From Roseiarcus sp963721905 (GTDB taxonomy: Bacteria > Pseudomonadota > Alphaproteobacteria > Rhizobiales > Beijerinckiaceae): DNA of 64,000 nt. The stretch lies in assembly GCA_963721905.1 (NCBI GenBank), contig CAVRMF010000020.1, positions 124,001-188,000 on the forward strand, read 5' to 3'. This document shows, one piece after another, positions 61,674-64,000 of this stretch (the first letter of the stretch is position 1; each line of letters opens with the position of its first letter). Below the pieces are notes generated by a model. That model saw only the letters and a program-made list of their open reading frames with translations, was not told the DNA's origin and made no database searches. The position numbers and the translations under genes were made by a program.

Positions 61674-62282
61674 ATGCCTTTGTGGCGGCGGGGCGGTTTT
61701 GCCGAGGACGCATGGGCCTTTCTCGCGGACGATGCGCCGGCGCCGGGGAGCGACGCGATCATCGTTTCCCTGAAGCGCTGGCTCGCCGAACGCCGGACTC
61801 TGGCCTCGCGAAACGGCCCCGTGGGCGTCTCGGTCGACGCCGGCGCCGATGCGCAGGCCCACCTCCCCGAGCTCACCGACCGCCCCCTAGTGGCGCTCGC
61901 ATTCGCCAAATTCGCCGACGGACGGGCCTTCTCCTATGCGCGGCTCCTGCGCGACCGCTACGGATTTCGCGGCGAATTGCGGGCCATTGGGGACGTGCTG
62001 ATCGACGAAATCCCGCTCATGCTGCGCTGCGGATTCAATTCGTTCGACGTGACCAACGCGCCGACCTTGAAGGCGCTCGAGGCCCACCGTTTGCCGGGCC
62101 CGCCCATTCATTATCAGCCGGGCAGCGGCGGAGACGAAGCGCCCGCGGGCGTGCGGCCTTGGCGGACGGTGTCGGCTGGCCAAGTTAGGTTGCCCGGCCA
62201 GTCGTCCTTCGAGACGCGCCCTTCAGGCGCTCCTCAGGACGAGGGTTTCCCCTCTCATATCAAAGCGCCGTCCCCGTCCTGA
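61674..62282 (+). CDS. DUF934 family protein of the sulfite reduction operon
   Basis: 202 residues from ATG 61674 (GTG 61671 also possible). M-P-L-W-R-R-G-G-F-A-E-D-A-W at the start, D-G-R-A-F-S-Y-A-R-L-L-R near residue 82 and G-E-L-R-A-I-G-D-V-L-I-D near 100 define DUF934. The family normally ends soon after R-P-W (near residue 163). Here about 40 more residues are read into a downstream palindromic repeat. In relatives it sits between cysI and cysH; here it is separated from cysH by the ISAs1 element, which may have cut its transcription. Confidence 0.85.
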   Translation: MPLWRRGGFAEDAWAFLADDAPAPGSDAIIVSLKRWLAERRTLASRNGPVGVSVDAGADAQAHLPELTDRPLVALAFAKFADGRAFSYARLLRDRYGFRGELRAIGDVLIDEIPLMLRCGFNSFDVTNAPTLKALEAHRLPGPPIHYQPGSGGDEAPAGVRPWRTVSAGQVRLPGQSSFETRPSGAPQDEGFPSHIKAPSPS

Positions 62283-62320
62283 GGAGCGATGCGCAAAGCA
62301 TCGCGTCTCGAAGGACGGCC
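62205..62320 (+). repeat. opposed CCTTCGAGACGC / CCTGAGGAGC repeats
   Basis: GTCCTTCGAGACGCGCCC and CGCTCCTCAGGACGAG occur at 62209-62244. Their reverse complements GTCCTGAGGAGC and GCGTCTCGAAGGAC occur at 62277-62317. The pair can form a long hairpin between the convergent DUF934 and hemH genes, and it supplies the abnormal C-terminal codons of the DUF934 protein. Confidence 0.7.
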
Positions 62321-62333
62321 AGCGCCGCTGTAC

Positions 62334-63365
62334 TTACTCCGCCCAGCCCTTGAGCTCCCGCCGCGCCACCGCCTCGATCACCACCATCCCCTCGGCGCTG
62401 TCGTTGAGGCAGGGGATCGCGGCGAAATGCTCGCCGCCGGCCTTGCGGAAATAGTCGGCGTTCTCGACGGCGATCTCTTCCAGGGTCTCCAGGCAATCGG
62501 CGGCGAAGCCGGGCGTGACGACCGCGAGCCGCCTTACGCCGCCCCTCGCCAGCTCCGTCACCGTGGCGGCGGTGTAGGGCTTCAGCCATTCGGCGCGGCC
62601 GAACCGCGACTGGAACGTCATCCTGAGGCGTTCCTCGCTCCAGCCCAACGCCTCGCGCAGAAGCCGCGTCGTCTCGGCGCAATGGCAATAATAGGGATCG
62701 CCCTTGTCGACATAGGACTGGGGAATGCCGTGATAGGAGGCGATCACGACCTCCGGCTCGAAATCGAGGCCGGCGAGTCCCGCCCGCACCGAGCTTGCGA
62801 GCGCGCCGATATAGACCGGGTCGTCATAATAAGGCGCGGCGATCCTCAGCGCAGGCTGCCGGCGCATGGCTTTCAGCGTATCGAAGACCTTGTCGCAGAC
62901 GGTTGCGGTCGAGGCGGCGCAATACTGCGGATAGAGCGGCATGACAAGAATGCGGCCGCAGCCCTTCGCCTGCAGCGCCTCGAGCCGCTCCGCGATCGGC
63001 GGCTTCCCGTAGCGCATCGCCCAGTCGACCTCGATCTGCGGACCGAGGGCGCGGAGCGCCTCGCTGAGCTTCTCGCTTTGCGAGCGGGTGATGGTCTTTA
63101 GCGGCCCCTCGTCGCGCTCGACGTTCCAGATCGATGCGTAATCGCGTCCTCTGACGGTCGGACGGCGCAGCAGGATCAATTGAAGGATCGGAAGCCAGAT
63201 CGCGCGCGGCGCTTCGATCACCCGAGGGTCGGACAGGAACTCCTTGAGATAGCGGCGCATCGACCAGTAGTCCGCGCCTTCCGGCGTGCCCAGATTGACG
63301 ATCAGCACGCCGATGCGGCCGCTCTGCACGGCAGGATCGCCGGCAGGGCGATGCGATGACGTCAT
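62334..63365 (-). CDS. hemH: ferrochelatase
   Basis: 343 residues. V-L-I-V-N-L-G-T-P-E near residue 20, M-R-Y-G-K-P-P near 117, L-Y-P-Q-Y near 145, S-Y-H-G-I-P near 208 (catalytic His) and V-V-T-P-G-F-A-A-D-C-L-E-T-L-E-E-I near 286 (Glu residues for metal path). It inserts ferrous iron into protoporphyrin IX, the last step of haem synthesis, at the inner membrane face. Confidence 0.94.
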   Translation of the reverse strand: MTSSHRPAGDPAVQSGRIGVLIVNLGTPEGADYWSMRRYLKEFLSDPRVIEAPRAIWLPILQLILLRRPTVRGRDYASIWNVERDEGPLKTITRSQSEKLSEALRALGPQIEVDWAMRYGKPPIAERLEALQAKGCGRILVMPLYPQYCAASTATVCDKVFDTLKAMRRQPALRIAAPYYDDPVYIGALASSVRAGLAGLDFEPEVVIASYHGIPQSYVDKGDPYYCHCAETTRLLREALGWSEERLRMTFQSRFGRAEWLKPYTAATVTELARGGVRRLAVVTPGFAADCLETLEEIAVENADYFRKAGGEHFAAIPCLNDSAEGMVVIEAVARRELKGWAE

Positions 63366-63373
63366 ACGGCGGC

Positions 63374-63445
63374 GCGCATTGTAGCCGCGCTCGGCGAGCG
63401 CGGCCCGCGCGCCGCGCGGACGCGGTCAGCGACCGCGTCTACAGA
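63374..63445 (+). repeat. palindromic repeat TGTAGCCGCG...CCGCGTCTACA
   Basis: The second copy of the repeat at 38226-38277, starting TTGTAGCCGCGCTC and ending GGTCAGCGACCGCGTCTACA, here between hemH and msrB. Confidence 0.6.
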
Positions 63446-63463
63446 GACCGGCTGCGTCATCCG

Positions 63464-63886
63464 TCAGGCCGGCGTGAAGTTTGTCGCCACGCCGTTGATG
63501 CAATAGCGCAGGCCGGTGGGCGGCGGCCCGTCGGGAAAGACGTGGCCGAGGTGCGAGCCGCAACGCGCGCAATGGACCTCGGTGCGCGTCATGCCCCAGC
63601 CGCTATCGACCGAGGTTTCCACCGCGCCTTCGACGGGCGTGTTGAAGCTCGGCCAGCCGGTGCCGCTCTCGAACTTGGTCTTGCTCTCGAACAGCGGCTG
63701 GCCGCAGCCGGCGCAAGTGAAAGCGCCGGGGCGCTTCTCCCACAGCAGGGCGCAGCTTCCCGGCCGCTCGGTGCCGTGCTCGCGCATGATCGCATATTGC
63801 TCGGGCGTCAGGATCTTGCGCCACTCGGCGTCGGTGTGGGTGACGGGGAAATGGCCCTCTTTCGACGGTCTCTGGAATACGCTCAT
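63464..63886 (-). CDS. msrB: peptide-methionine (R)-S-oxide reductase
   Basis: 140 residues from ATG 63886, with an excellent AGGAGGG ribosome site. Zinc cysteines are in C-A-G-C-G near residue 58 and C-A-R-C-G near 107. G-T-G-W-P-S-F near 75 is the substrate pocket. In the conserved end R-Y-C-I-N-G near 128 the catalytic residue is Cys. It repairs methionine-R-sulfoxide in oxidised proteins. The 110 bp beyond it to the window edge hold no secure feature. Confidence 0.94.
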   Translation of the reverse strand: MSVFQRPSKEGHFPVTHTDAEWRKILTPEQYAIMREHGTERPGSCALLWEKRPGAFTCAGCGQPLFESKTKFESGTGWPSFNTPVEGAVETSVDSGWGMTRTEVHCARCGSHLGHVFPDGPPPTGLRYCINGVATNFTPA

Positions 63887-64000
63887 GAGATCCCTCCTGG
63901 GAAACGATTGTACCATAGTCGCCAGACCGGGCGGCAGGGCTTCATGTTCGCGCTGGCGCCCCTCGGCGTTACACGGGAACCACTTCCGCCCCCGTCATGA

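Noticed and set aside
63356..64000. Plus-strand frame open to the window edge
   Set aside because: It runs antisense to msrB and through a palindromic repeat. Arg/Ala-rich, no motif.

Overview
The window comes from a high-GC alphaproteobacterium, most likely of the Hyphomicrobiales (Rhizobiales), perhaps near Beijerinckiaceae/Methylocystaceae. The evidence is a circularly permuted two-piece tmRNA gene beside alphaproteobacterial sspB, the lptFG-lptD-pdxA-rsmA block next to pepA-holC, a DUF1150-hsp20 pair, and a DUF2849-cysI-cysH sulfur cluster. Placement below order is inference.

Layout. 0-7 kb: the end of a GNAT gene, citramalate synthase (cimA), a metallophosphoesterase, a cytochrome c, an ECF sigma/anti-sigma pair, an FkbM methyltransferase, ssrA and sspB, and two small genes. 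7-13.7 kb (minus strand): AsmA-like protein, holC, a secreted unknown, pepA. 14-20.6 kb (plus): lptF, lptG, lptD, pdxA, rsmA, with no surA in its usual place. 21-30.9 kb is a decayed accessory region: a HEPN-like unknown, a poxB-like gene cut by a degenerate IS256-type element, an intact IS1380-type element, a frameshifted SDR gene and a broken MazE antitoxin beside an open PemK/MazF toxin. 30.8-40.5 kb: an FkbH-like HAD protein, a PEP-CTERM protein, recG, a broken opgC, an SGNH hydrolase, an aldo/keto reductase and a TPR protein. 40.5-52 kb: a fused indolepyruvate oxidoreductase, SDR, cupin, glutathionyl-hydroquinone reductase, rimO, folA, thyA, DUF1150, hsp20, and a zinc-ribbon/RecD-like helicase fusion. 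52-64 kb: sulfite dehydrogenase (sorAB), a large TIR-STAND-TPR protein (the best candidate for an undescribed immune protein), the assimilatory sulfite reduction genes split by an ISAs1 element, hemH and msrB.

How the genes work together. lptF/G/D move lipopolysaccharide to the outer membrane. ssrA tags stalled proteins and SspB delivers them to ClpXP. sorAB oxidises sulfite in the periplasm while cysH/cysI reduce sulfate-derived intermediates in the cytoplasm. folA and thyA are the coupled dTMP/folate pair.

Cautions. At least six reading frames (lptF codon 3, lptD, SDR twice, mazE twice, opgC, the 46.5 kb gene) are broken by single-base changes, mostly one extra base. This may be real decay or sequence error; raw reads would decide. 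Short palindromic intergenic repeats of several families are frequent. I saw no rRNA, tRNA, CRISPR array or prophage.
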